A stretch of 64,000 nucleotides of DNA, taken from the NCBI RefSeq assembly GCF_000003815.2, contig NC_049995.1, positions 13,354,062-13,418,061 on the forward strand. The letters run 5' to 3'. This document shows positions 10,101 to 21,193 of the stretch, piece by piece (the stretch's first letter is position 1; each line of letters begins with the position of its first letter). Origin of the DNA: Branchiostoma floridae. Taxonomy: Eukaryota; Chordata; Leptocardii; Amphioxiformes; Branchiostomatidae. The translations under genes and the position numbers were made by a program. The notes under the pieces are model-generated. The model ran no database searches. It worked only from the letters and a program-made list of their open reading frames with translations, and had not been told where the DNA came from.

Positions 10101-13100
10101 AGGACAGACACCTTTGCCTAGTCTTACAGTATTAGTTATGTCCAGTGTACAAGAAAAGAGTCAGAAACTAGGTCATGAAAGTGTCAAGACTTCAACTTCA
10201 GTCATCATCATGATCAATCAAGAAAAATTAAGGCTGAGGTGACAGCTGATGACAAATAACACACCATGATTGTATACAAATGTGCAAATATATATTTGAC
10301 TTCCCATTGACCTTCATGGCAAGAAACAAATTAAAGGAATCTTAGAGGTAACTATCACAGCACGAAAACAACTTTTTAAGCAAAGTTTCAGAGATACGTA
10401 TAAAGCCCTTAAAGGCGGAGAAATATTTCAGCAGATTTTAAGATCTATCAAAGGCATCGGAAACATACATTTGGCATTTACGGAAGATTTCAGCGTTTGT
10501 AAATCTAACTTAATCTGTTGTGTTTCTTTACGTGAATTTTACATGTATTTGAGTATGCCGAAAAGACAACTTAAATGTCTCAAAAATATTTTCTGTCAAA
10601 ACGGACAAATGCCGTTTCTCTAGATCTGTTACAAAATACATGTTAACCGGCTATGTCAAATGTAATAAGCCTTTGTCTGGTGTTAGATAAAACATGGCGT
10701 CATCTGTTTTATAACAGTGGCAAGATTTACAGTCAAAACTGAAAATTATTGCGCTTTCTGGTACAAAATGTTATGTTTATACCTCAGCAAATACAAATAC
10801 AATACAATACAAAGTCAAATACCATAATATTCTGTGTTTTTTAGCAATTCCGAAAGCATTTGACGTATTCAAACTTTCTGTGCGCAAGGTTTAATTCGAA
10901 CAGGGGAGAACCTCTCACGGTTAGCTTATATGCGCTATTTTACGTTATATGAAATGTTGCGTATACCATGGTCAATATTGACCGAAGGATGCCATATATA
11001 TAATTTATTTCGAACCGTCATTTACGCAAAGAAGGGAAGACCTCCCCCGTTAACATATTTGCCAAGACGTATATGAAATGTTGCGTATTTCATTTGAATA
11101 TACGAAATGATTATTCTTTGAATCCGCGCAGTTTAAGCGAACTAGGGGAGACCTCTCCCGTTTAGCTTACTAGTATATGTTGCCAAAACGTATATGAAAT
11201 GTTGCGTTTTTCTTTTCAACATACGACATGTTTAATCTTTGAATCCGCGCAGTTTAAGCGAACTAGGGGAGACATCCCCCGTTTAGCTTATATGCTGCCA
11301 AAACGTATATGAAATGTTGCGTATTTCTGTAAAACATACAACAAGTTTAATCTTTGAATGCTCGCAGTTTAAACGAACTTCGGGAGACCAACCCCATTTA
11401 GCTTATATGTTGTCAAGACGTATATGAAATGTTGCGTATTTCTAAAACATACAACAAGTTTAATCTTTGAATCCGCGCAGTTTAAGCGAACTAGGGGAGA
11501 CCTCCCCCGTTTAGCTTAGATGTTGTTAAGACGTATATGAAATGTTGCGTATTTCTGTAAAACATACAACAAGTTTAATCTTTGAATCTAGGGGAGACCT
11601 CCCCTGTTTAGCTTATATGCTGCCAAAACGTATATGAAATGTTGCGTATTTCTGTTGAACATACGACATGTTTAATCTTTGAATCCGCGCAGTTTAAGCG
11701 AACTAGGGGAGACCTCCCCCGTTTAGCTTATATGTTGCCAAAACGTATTTGAAATGTTGCGTATTTCTGTTGAACATACGACATGTTTAATCTTTGAATC
11801 CGCTCAGTTTAAGCGAACTAGGGGAGACCTCCCCCGTTTAGCTTATATGTTGCCAAAACGTATATGTAATGTTGCGTATTTCTGTAAAACATACGACATG
11901 TTTAATCTTTGAATCCGCGCAGTTTAAGCGAACTAGGGGAGACCTCCCTTGTTTAGTTTATATGTTGCCAAGACGTATATGAAATGTTGCGTATTTCTGT
12001 TGAACATACGACATGTTTAATCTTTAAATCCGCGCAGTTTAAGCGAACTAGGGGAGACCTCCCTCGTTTAGCTTTTATGTTGTCAAGACGTATATGAAAT
12101 GTTGCGTATTTCTGTAAAACATGCAACAAGTTTAATCTTTGAATCCGCGCAGTTTAAGCGAACTAGGGGAGACCTCCCCCGTTTAGCTTATATGTTGCCA
12201 AAACGTATATGTAATGTTGCGTATTTCTGTAAAACATACGACATGTTTAATCTTTGAATCCGCGCAGTTTAAGCGAACTAGGGGAGACCTCCCTTGTTTA
12301 GTTTATATGTTGCCAAGACGTATATGAAATGTTGCGTATTTCTGTTGAACATACGACATGTTTAATCTTTAAATCCGCGCAGTTTAAGCGAACTAGGGGA
12401 GACCTCCCTCGTTTAGCTTTTATGTTGTCAAGACGTATATGAAATGTTGCGTATTTCTGTAAAACATGCAACAAGTTTAATCTTTGAATCCGCGCAGTTT
12501 AAGCGAACTAGGGGAGACCTCCCCCGTTTAGCTTATATGTTGCCAAAACGTATATGTAATGTTGCGTATTTCTGTAAAACATACGACATGTTTAATCTTT
12601 GAATCCGCGCAGTTTAAGCGAACTAGGGGAGACCTCCCTTGTTTAGTTTATATGTTGCCAAGACGTATATGAAATGTTGCGTATTTCTGTTGAACATACG
12701 ACATGTTTAATCTTTAAATCCGCGCAGTTTAAGCGAACTAGAGGAGACCTCCCTCGTTTAGCTTTTGTGTTGTCAAGACGTATATGAAATGTTGCGTATT
12801 TCTGTAAAACATACAACAAGTTTAATCTTTGAATCCGCGCAGTTTAAGCGAACTAGGGGAGACCTCCCCCGTTTAGCTTATATGTTGCCAAAACGTATAT
12901 GTAATGTTGCGTATTTCTGTAAAACATACGACATGTTTAATCTTTGAATCCGCGCAGTTTAAGCGAACTAGGGGAGACCTCCCCCGTTTAGCTTATATGT
13001 TGCCAAGACGTATATGAAATGTTGCGTATTTCTGTTGAACATACGACATGTTTAATTTTTGAATCCGCGTAGCTTAAGCAAACTTGGGGGCACTACCCCC

Positions 13101-16100
13101 GTTTTATCTATTAGCTAATACCGTCTCAAAGGTTATATGAAACGTTGCCTTTTTCTGCTGAACATACGGCATGTTTGAAGCGCAGTTTCTGCGAACAGGA
13201 GGAGACCCTTTCCTTTTTTTTTATACCGCATATATGTTCTGAAATTCCAGGGTCTAAATTAGGGTGAGGCCGCCTGTTTTCTTTGTGGCAAGTTGACACT
13301 CGAGCTAAGAGACGGTAGAAATCTCGACTACTGCTATGAATATCTCCGCGACTCAACCTCTGCTTGAAGAATAAGGATGTAGTAGGTATAGCGTTTTGTG
13401 CAGTGAGTTGTGTTTTCTCTATAAAACGGCAAGCAGTTCTTACGACAGGTAAATGTACGAAATATGTTTATTTCTTTATCTACAAGCAAGCGTCGAGAAA
13501 GAACAGTTTGTGCACACAGGCGGTGTCTTCTCGTGTTGCTCGTGTTTGTTTGGGTTAATTATGGTGATATGCGTGGGCAGGCAAGATGTAAATTTATTCA
13601 GCGTTATTTCGTACTCGCCATGGGGCGCACACCTCCGTCCGTCCAAGGAGGTTGAACTTCCTTGGTCCGTCTGTGGCACATCTGTGTCATGTGATAGGAT
13701 GTATCCAATGGCAGAAAAGAGTGGGAGGTTCAAATTTACGGGCCATACGTACGACAAGGAGCGGTTATTTTCCAGGCGTTCATTTTTGAAGAGAAGTATT
13801 GAAGAAAGTTTGGGCCTGTTGTAGCCCGCAAGTTGTGGCCGCGACGCCGCTTTTACCGCCTAGGACACCCGGTGACGGAATTTGACTCAAAGATACGAGG
13901 TGGCTATCATTCTGTACAAGCTGTTGTTGTTGGAAATCGACACAGAATGGAAATCACGGCCCTTGTACCATCCGGATTAATAGAAGCCGAGACCGCAAGC
14001 TGAACATGTTTCGCGTTCACAGAATCCAGGACCATCCAACAGCACGAGTCATATCGGCCACTACTCTAGATCTTACCGGATTCTTATTCCTGTGGTGACC
14101 AGATAGAACTGTACATGTGTGCTCTTTTTAACTTACGCCGAAACTCTTCACCCGACACTGGAAATGGGACTGTGGACTGCTGCACGGAATTGCGCAACCG
14201 TTGTGATTGTTTCAACTGCCGACTACATCAGAATGAAAGGCCACAAATACCTAGTAGGCTGTAGTTTTTTTTTTACTTTTCCATGTAATATTTTCTCGTA
14301 ATTCAATAAAATTTCAAAGTTTCATCCATTGTATTTTCTTGCTTTGAAATGTGCTAATGATTATTCTCCTAAAATGGCACTTATCCACACCTTATAATCA
14401 ACTTAATGCACACGTATATGAGACGTACAGAGGGAACTTTAAACATGTCTTAAGGGTGTTTTAGTACGTATTTATGACAACTTTAAGCTGCTAAAAAGAA
14501 AAATATAGACACATTAAATCCTCTTAATTCACACGTATATGAGACGTAAATAGGCTTTAGATCAAATAAACGTGAAGTTTAAACATGTCTTAAGGGCGTT
14601 TTAATAGATATTTATGGCGAATTTAAGCTACTGAAAAGGCATCTAAACACGTTATAATCCACTTAATTCACACGTATATGAGACGTAAATAGGCTTTAGA
14701 TCAAATAAACGTGAAGTTTAAACATGTCTTAAGGGCGTTTTAATAAGTATTTATGGCAAATTTAAGCTGCTGAAAAGGAACCTAAACACACATTATAATC
14801 CACTTAATGTACACGTATATGAGACGTAAACAGGCTTTAGATCAAATAAACGTGAAGTTTAAACAAGTCTTAAGGGCGTTATAATAGGTATTTATGGCAA
14901 ATTTAAGCTGCTGAAAAGGCACCTAAACACACGTTATAATCCACTTAATGCACACGTATATGAGACGTAAATAGGCTTTAGATCAAATATACGTGAAGTT
15001 TAAACATGTCTTAAGGGCGTTTTAATAGATATTTATGGCAACTTTAAACTGCTGAAAAGGCACCTAAACACACGTTATAATCCTCTTAATGGACACGTAT
15101 ATGAGACGTAAAGAGGCTTTAGATCAAATAAACGTGAAGTTTAAACATGTCTTAAGGGCGTTTTAATAAGTATTTATGGCAACTTTAAGCTGTTGAAAAG
15201 GCACTAAAACACATGTTATAATCCACTTAATGCAATTGTATATGAGACGTAAAGAGGCTTTAAATCAAATAAACGTGAACTTTAAACAAGTTTTAAGGGG
15301 GTTTTAAAAATCATTTACGACATCTTTAAGCTGCTGAAAGACAACGGGAAAACCGGAAAATAAGGACTAACACGGACCTACAGAAAGACCACTTAAAGGC
15401 AATATTTACGTACTCGTATAAGTGGTGTATAGATCCGTAAAGGAGGAAAATACGTCAACATTACGCATGGTTTCAGCATCCTTAAATACCGTTTTTCGTG
15501 CCGTGTATTAACATTGTGAACAATTTGTCAGAAGCTGATGACTCAGTTATTCACATAAAGCAGAACATCCATACTGTTCAGTCTTTTAGTAGACTGTCAA
15601 GAAGTATAGTTTCAGGAGCATTTGTACAGCGCGAAGACACATGCGGCAGGCTTGTCTGTGTGCGGTAAACTGTCAAAGCTTACAATTGATAATGATCTCC
15701 ATTGATACAGTTTTAGTGTCAGTTGTGCCCTTTTGATTGTTGAAAGCTTCACAGATGTAGGTTCCGGCATCGCTGCGGTTTGCTTGAGTGAAGGTCAAGA
15801 CCTCATTGTTCCATTGGTTTGAACTTTTTTGTTTGGTCCACTTGTTACCAGCAATAGGATATGCAACGGCTGAACACCTGACGCTTACAGAGTCTCCCTC
15901 TGACACGGTCACAGGTGAGGTTTGGTTCAGTGTTGGTGTGTCCAGATCTGAGCAGGTTTGTAGATACTGTTGATGTTATTATCATTTGATTATGACATTT
16001 ACCTTAGAATTTCAAATTTAAAGCTTACAATTTGACTCAAACTAAGACTGATGTTCGTCAAATAACTTACACAGCACATCCACAATGCTTGTAGCTGAGT

Positions 16101-19100
16101 CAGATTGTCCTATGCCGTTGTCAGCTGTACAGGTATATGTGCCTGCATCATTTCTGTGGAGACTTGTGATCTGTGTGGTATTGTTGTTGGCAATGCCTGC
16201 TGGGATTGGTCCTGGGGCCTTGCTCCATGTAAAGGTTGGATCAGGGTTCCCGTCAGCCGTACATGTAAGAGTGAGGGGGTCTCCTTCTTTCTCTACTGCC
16301 GTACTCGGTGTGACAGTGGTTCCTGACGGTTCATCTATTTATACAAGGTCCAACTTGTGAACGGTCTGGATTATTAATATAGTCTAGACACGAACAGCAC
16401 AGATTAAAAGGACTTCTTTGTGTGGCTGAAAAAAAAACCTTCAATCCATCAAAAATGCAGCGAACAGTAACTGCACTGTTTTTTTTAAATTACAAAAATA
16501 AAATATATTTAAATAGATTTGAAACAAACAGCTTAACTCACAGTTCACAGTTACAGTAAATCACTTTGGCAGCCAAGCTTATAATGTTACAGTCACTGTG
16601 ACAGACCCAACAAAATTAAGTGAACAGTAACAGTAACTGCATTTTCTCCGACATTACACAAACTCTCTAAAGTTGAAAGCACGGGTACTCACAATTCACC
16701 ACCAGTCCCACAGGACCACTCTCCTGTGACGTCCCAACCACGTTAGTAGCCGTGCACCTGTACTGTCCAGCCTCACCACGCTGTACATTGTTGATGGTCA
16801 GGGTCCCTCTACTGTGGGAGACAGACTGTCCATCTCGTGTCCAGGTGTAGGAGGTAGGAGGTGGGACGGACTCGTCAGAGCTGCACGTCAGGGTCACTGT
16901 CTGGTCTTCTACTACTGGGTTTGGGGTGATGTCAACAGTTGGCTGGGAGGGCTTGTCTGTGGAACATATGTCATGTATATCAAGTAAAAATTACGTTAAG
17001 GCCATAGAAAATAACTTTTATGGATGGCATCCCCTTAAGACCCCAAATGTAATGCAAAATTGCAAAATAATATTAGGAAAAAAGCAAAATATGTAGTTGG
17101 CATATTACACTAAGTCTTTCAGTTGGCCACTACACTAAAGAACTGAATTATAACTGTTGCATTTCCTTTTTTTTGCAGTATTTATTGTTCATGTGTATCA
17201 GTAATTTTAGTGTGATTTTTAAACTCTTTCTGTCATGTCCGTTATGTGATATTGTATTGATGTGCAATGAATTTCATGTGTTGGACCGCAGGACAAATAA
17301 CTAAGAGAACTTTCAAGCTGTTGATGTGTCTCAATTATAAAGCAGCATTAATGGAGAAGCCAAGAAATGATGTACAGTCATGTAGAAAGCTTAACAATCT
17401 CCATTAGCATTTTAATGCACAATACAAAGCGTACTCACAATTCACCACCAGTCCCACAGCACCACTCTCCTGTGACGTCCCCACCACGTTAGTAGCCGTG
17501 CACCTGTACTGTCCAGCCTCACCACGCTGTACATTGGTGAAGGTCAGAGTTCCTCCACTGTGGGAGACAGACTGTCCATCTCGTGTCCAGGAGTAGGAGG
17601 CTGGAGGTGGGACGGAGTCGTCAGAGCTGCACGTCAGGGTCACTGTCTGGTCTTCTACTACTGGGTTTGGGGTGATCTCAACAGTTGGCTGGGAGGGCTT
17701 GTCTGTGGAACACATGCAGAGGTCGAACAATTAGTTCTGAGAACAGATAGAATACAGTATTACAAATTTGTCGTAAACGTCTATGGTCGTAAACTGAACC
17801 AACTTACTTGAATCCAATGTTTTTGTCAAACATTGCTCCCTGAAAAGTGAAAAGCTACAGGAATTGTACGTATGTGCTAGTGAATACACTGAAAAGCTCG
17901 GATTTCCCGACAAATAAATGTTCATGTAAATTTACTGTGCACATGCTGATCAAATTCACAAAACGATGTAATACTGACTGATGAAATGCGGTACACTTAC
18001 ACTGCACAGTGACGACAGTGTTTGCTGTCCCAGTTCCAGCGCTGCCATCATGGAATGTGTTTGTTGCTGTACACACATACGTGCCAGCTGCTGCCTGCTG
18101 GATGTTTGAGATGGACAGCTGTGCTGTAGAGGAGACAGCTGTGCTGCTGCCCTGTTTCTTCCACTCCACACTGGCAGCAGGTCTGGCAGACACCGTGCAC
18201 TCCACAGTCAGGGTCTCATCTTCAGTCACGGTTTCCTCACTTGGAGCCGATACCTCAGGGGCATCTGGGTAGAAAAAAAACGTAAAAAATACGTCGGCCT
18301 TAAGGTTATGTTGTATGCCATTGGTTACGGTTTAGAAAGTAAATATGCTACATAGAAAAGAATGATCCTGCTTTTATGAAATGATATATACTGAATTATT
18401 GTTAAGATGAATCCAGTTATTTGTATGTCTTGTAATTGTATACTACAAAGTTGCATAAAATTCCAAAACAATTCAAAAGCATTTACCATTCACTTAGTAA
18501 ACATGCATATTTATATCATCCTTTGTCGTATATTCCGTGTATTGTATTAGATTTCGTCCATGTACATCGTACAATGACCTGGAACTTTCTAATAAAAGTT
18601 AGTAAAAACAGTATGACAGTTGAATGTCTTTACAATGTTTGCTGCGACAATATGCATGAGATTGTCTGTTCTGAATCACAGATGAAGAGGTCTCTTGACT
18701 ATCAAAAATTACGATCCGGTACCGAGCGCCTGGCCCGGACGGTTCCGTGCATGCCAGGCAGTGCAACACCCAGCTAAATGCGTCTTCAAAGGGGATGGCA
18801 ATACGAAAAAATGTTCAAATTTTGTTAAAATGTTGGCAGCTAAATTTCAGCAAATGTCACAAAATTTGGTGGCTCTATAGTGTAAGCTGATACGCGTTCA
18901 CGCGTTATGCGACATAAAAGTTGCCGCAGGCTTAAAAAGTACCCCCCCCCCCCACATACACCGTCTGAAAATAGGGTTAACAGCAATAGTGATTCATATC
19001 TGTTTGAATGATACAACAAACTTACATTCCACACTGAGAACTGTGGATGCTGTATCAGGCATTCCCACATTGTTGGTCACCTCACAGGTGTAGGTGGTAT

Positions 19101-21193
19101 CGTGTAGGCTTCTTGGGGTATTTGTGATGGTGAGAACACCGTTATCCTCACTATACTGGTCCTCTGTACTGGGGTCAATGACCCTGGTACCTTCCTTCCA
19201 TGTGTAGCTGAAGGTGTCAGGAGTTCCCTCAGCAGGACAGCTGATTGTGGCAGACTCGCCTTGTTTCACACGGGTTGTACCGGGTGGGGGTGTGGTGATG
19301 CTGGCAGGGACTGGAATGAAGTGAAACGTCTGATTCGGATTCACATAATCTTTATTTTCATTTTAGTCATACATCATTGATACCACATTAGTCATACTAT
19401 ACGGAAGTTTTGCTATAAGTAAATCATTATTTCTGCCTTATTAGTTACATATTAAGCTTTAAAAAAACAATGCTTTCTTTTTCAACTCTGTACGATAATC
19501 TGTTTCTCCACATCTGTAGGTTTATGAATCGATAAACCAGTTACTTATTTGGTGTTTTACAAGATTAGTATAGAATTCTGGCCTACTCACCACCAAATAA
19601 AACAAAATATATCTTTAAGTTTATGTACCGGTACAAAACCATTTTTTCTTATTGGATCAGTCTAGAAAAAACGGACCTAAAAAAATTTGGTGGATTGGAC
19701 CTATTGGAATGCATGAGATTGAAACTTATTACCATACAGAAAAATGAAAAAAGAACTTTAATAGTCACCTGCGAGTATGAGCTGTGTACTTTCCTCAGCT
19801 GGATTGCTACCGATACCGTCAACAGTGACAGAACACCTGTAGACCCCAACATCTGCAGACGTGACCCCGGTCAGCTGAAGACTGGCCTCACCATTGGTGC
19901 TTGTCCAGGTTGTTGTAGCTCGGCCAACATAAGCAGAGTAGATGTAGGCATTCCCACTTCTGTCTATTTCCAAAATGTCAACCACAGGGTCGGAACTTGT
20001 TTTTATCCAATTTATTCTCCTTAACGTTTCCCCAGATCCCACTGTATATCGCCATGGAAACGAGGCTGATCCTCCTTCCACCACGTAGTAGGTCGGCTCG
20101 TTGTTGGTGATGGTTGCTCCTGATGATAGGAGGTGATTAGTCTATTCACTCATTTATTCGTATTTTCGTACTTTCAATATAGCATGTTTTAGCCCTGTTT
20201 TCACCGTCCCGAACACGCATGTGCAGTGACAGGATTTGTGGATAATATGTCAAAGGATAAGACACAGACTTGTAAACAGTACTCACCATGACCATTGTCT
20301 CGATTTGCATAACCGTTATTCAGGCGTACTTTTTTATGTCTCAGAGACTTTGACACATCGCCTATAAATTCCTGTAGCTGCACATTGAGTGCTCACAAGC
20401 TTCCCTGGCACTCTGAGGTGTCACACCGAACAACTAATCTCTCCAAACTTGTTAGTGCCAACTCTGAGGCTATATCGACGTAAAAGATGCCACTATCGTA
20501 TGTAATGACTACATGTTACATACGAGCAGATCGCGATGGTTCGGGCTAACGTTGGCACAGTGGTAGACAAAAAGTGGGTGATGGACAAAATATTAATTTA
20601 CATGTCGATTAGTATTGTCTGATAAAAACGACGATAAACCTTGTTTTCACCAGAAATGATTTTTCAACAGACCGATCATATGAGATGTATACCAGACTCT
20701 GCAGTTAAAACGCTATTGAGAACAAGAATTTAGTCAGGTTTTCGCGGTGGCCACTTCACCGCGAATTTAAGACCACTGCGAAAAATTTTTCCATGGCAGT
20801 AAGAGACTACAATGCATGGTGCTATCGCGAAATTAAAACTACCGAGAAAAGTCATTTTTCCCACTACCGCGAAATTAGATCCACGCGAAACTGAAATGTA
20901 TTTACAGTATGCTTCCAAAGCACCGTAATAGGCTTATTATATCTTTGGTCTGCCTCGGGTAGAACAGATTATAATTTCAACATTTATCACCCAATGCCGG
21001 ACGGTGAACTTAGTAATACCTTGCTTGCATATATACAAAGTATAGCGTTACGTACACTCGGTGACCTTAACGTTACCATACAAACTTTCAATATACTTTA
21101 CAGTCAGCGGTGGTATTTATCTCAGTACATACCTGACACGATCGTTTCCTCACTCAGAAAGAAGACGCTCAAAACTATCAGTATGGACAGCAT
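6194..21193 (-). CDS. IgSF adhesion receptor: signal peptide, V-like Ig, 8 Ig, FN3, SEA, TM, short tail (18 exons)
   Basis: Coding exons, 5' to 3': 21193-21133 (signal peptide), 20119-19769 (V-like Ig), 19310-19026, 18264-18001, 17702-17439, 16956-16693, 16334-16071, 15947-15684, 9748-9473 and 9207-8938 (eight Ig domains, one per exon), 8752-8453 (FN3), 8136-8042, 7886-7828 and 7611-7442 (SEA), 7117-7004 (TM), 6742-6696, 6547-6494 and 6256-6194 (tail). Every junction has AG/GT and all phases join (Ig exons 1-1; five are exactly 264 bases), giving 3465 bases, 1154 residues. Ig domains show the C..W..DAGxYxC pattern. Nephrin and echinoid have a comparable Ig-array-plus-FN3 ectodomain; the SEA insertion differs. 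Likely a cell-surface adhesion or recognition receptor; no ortholog is claimed. The final 20-codon exon is the least certain. Confidence 0.85.
7442..8136 (-). other. SEA domain exons of the IgSF receptor (three exons)
   Basis: Exons 8136-8042, 7886-7828 and 7611-7442 (phases 1-0, 0-2, 2-1) encode LYGTLAITSVQYSKGICDGE, then a helix with NSIFELYKGYEGAEV and then RSGSVLADFEATV. The pattern matches SEA domains, and the GSV step at the last exon start corresponds to the autoproteolysis site of mucin-type SEA domains (G/SVVV). The same three-exon layout and the same GSV step are present at 60279-61057 in the second copy. Confidence 0.7.
10905..13090 (+). repeat. Subterminal tandem array 1, about 115-bp unit, about 18 copies
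   Basis: The anchor TTTAATCTTTGAATCC recurs at about 11231, 11346, 11459, 11574, 11671, 11785, 11901, 12015, 12131, 12245, 12361, 12475, 12591, 12705, 12821, 12935 and 13051, a spacing of 114-116 with one short unit. Each unit holds GAACTAGGGGAGACC, a short inverted GGGGAGACCTCCCC, and CGTATATGAAATGTTGCGTA. The first copies from about 10905 are diverged, as is the last at about 13100. Confidence 0.93.
13420..14310 (+). other. Possible transcription unit inside the CACTA-like element
   Basis: TATAAAA at 13420-13426 and AATAAA at 14305-14310 bracket about 880 bases of unique core sequence on the plus strand. A 123-codon ORF (13453-13824) lies between them; its product is not recognised and has no clear domain. 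A potential donor (CGACAG/GTAAAT) follows the TATA box at about 13448. The promoter and signal are short motifs that occur by chance, so this is a weak call. Confidence 0.25.
14411..15330 (+). repeat. Subterminal tandem array 2, about 141-bp unit, about 6.5 copies
   Basis: CACGTATATGAGACGTAAA recurs at about 14411, 14532, 14671, 14812, 14953, 15094 and 15235, a spacing of 139-141 after a first shortened unit. Each unit also has AAACATGTCTTAAGGGCGTT and TTTAAGCTGCTGAAAAGG. The array lies between the core and the right end of the CACTA-like element. Confidence 0.93.
19769..20119 (-). other. V-like Ig exon lacking the first canonical cysteine
   Basis: A 117-codon exon. The F strand is intact (GVTSADVGVYRCSV), but the B strand reads GGSASFPWRY where Cys would be expected, and no other Cys is present in the domain. 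The intradomain disulfide cannot form in the usual way. This is the membrane-distal, probably ligand-facing domain. Confidence 0.7.
20733..20909. mobile_element. MITE fragment of the TTTACAGTA / TTCGCGGTG family
   Basis: The segment contains TTTTCGCGGTGGCCACTTCACCGCGAA-type sequence split by an inverted counterpart (TACCGCGAAATTAGATCC) and ends in TTTACAGTA at 20901-20909. It matches the more complete copy at 32000-32202 over most of its length; the left terminus is not preserved. It lies in intron 1 of the receptor gene. Confidence 0.6.
21133..21193 (-). other. First coding exon of the IgSF receptor: signal peptide
   Basis: The exon encodes MLSILIVLSVFFLSEETIVS and ends in phase 1 at a consensus donor (GTATGT). 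A hydrophobic core after the initiator Met is typical of a secretory signal peptide. The next exon starts in phase 1 after TATCATCAG. This exon is missing from the plus-strand partial copy. Confidence 0.75.

Larger units (their letters stand above)
10356..15505. mobile_element. CACTA (CMC/EnSpm)-like non-autonomous DNA transposon, 5150 bp, in receptor intron 8
   Basis: The left end reads CACAGCACGAAAA and the right end, reverse-complemented, reads CACGGCACGAAAA; similarity continues for about 25 bases to TTTAAG (roughly 19 of 25 matching). The element is flanked by TAT on both sides (10353-10355 and 15506-15508). The corresponding intron of the second receptor copy (57769-58604) has homologous sequence on both sides and only one ATA at that site, an empty site. 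CAC-starting TIRs, a 3-bp duplication and subterminal tandem repeats are hallmarks of the CACTA superfamily. Two arrays sit near the ends (about 10905-13090 and 14411-15300) around a unique core of about 1.3 kb. No transposase is recognised, so it is probably mobilised in trans. Confidence 0.8.

Noticed and set aside
11100-13090. CRISPR-like array
   Set aside because: Units are contiguous at about 115 bases without unique spacers; this is a eukaryotic transposon-borne tandem array.
13453-13824. A 123-codon ORF in the CACTA-like element as a transposase
   Set aside because: Far too short and without any DDE-type motif or zinc finger; kept only as a possible passenger ORF.
16073-16360. Plus-strand ORFs over the Ig exons
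   Set aside because: Shadows of the minus-strand Ig domain with clear splice sites and Ig cysteines.
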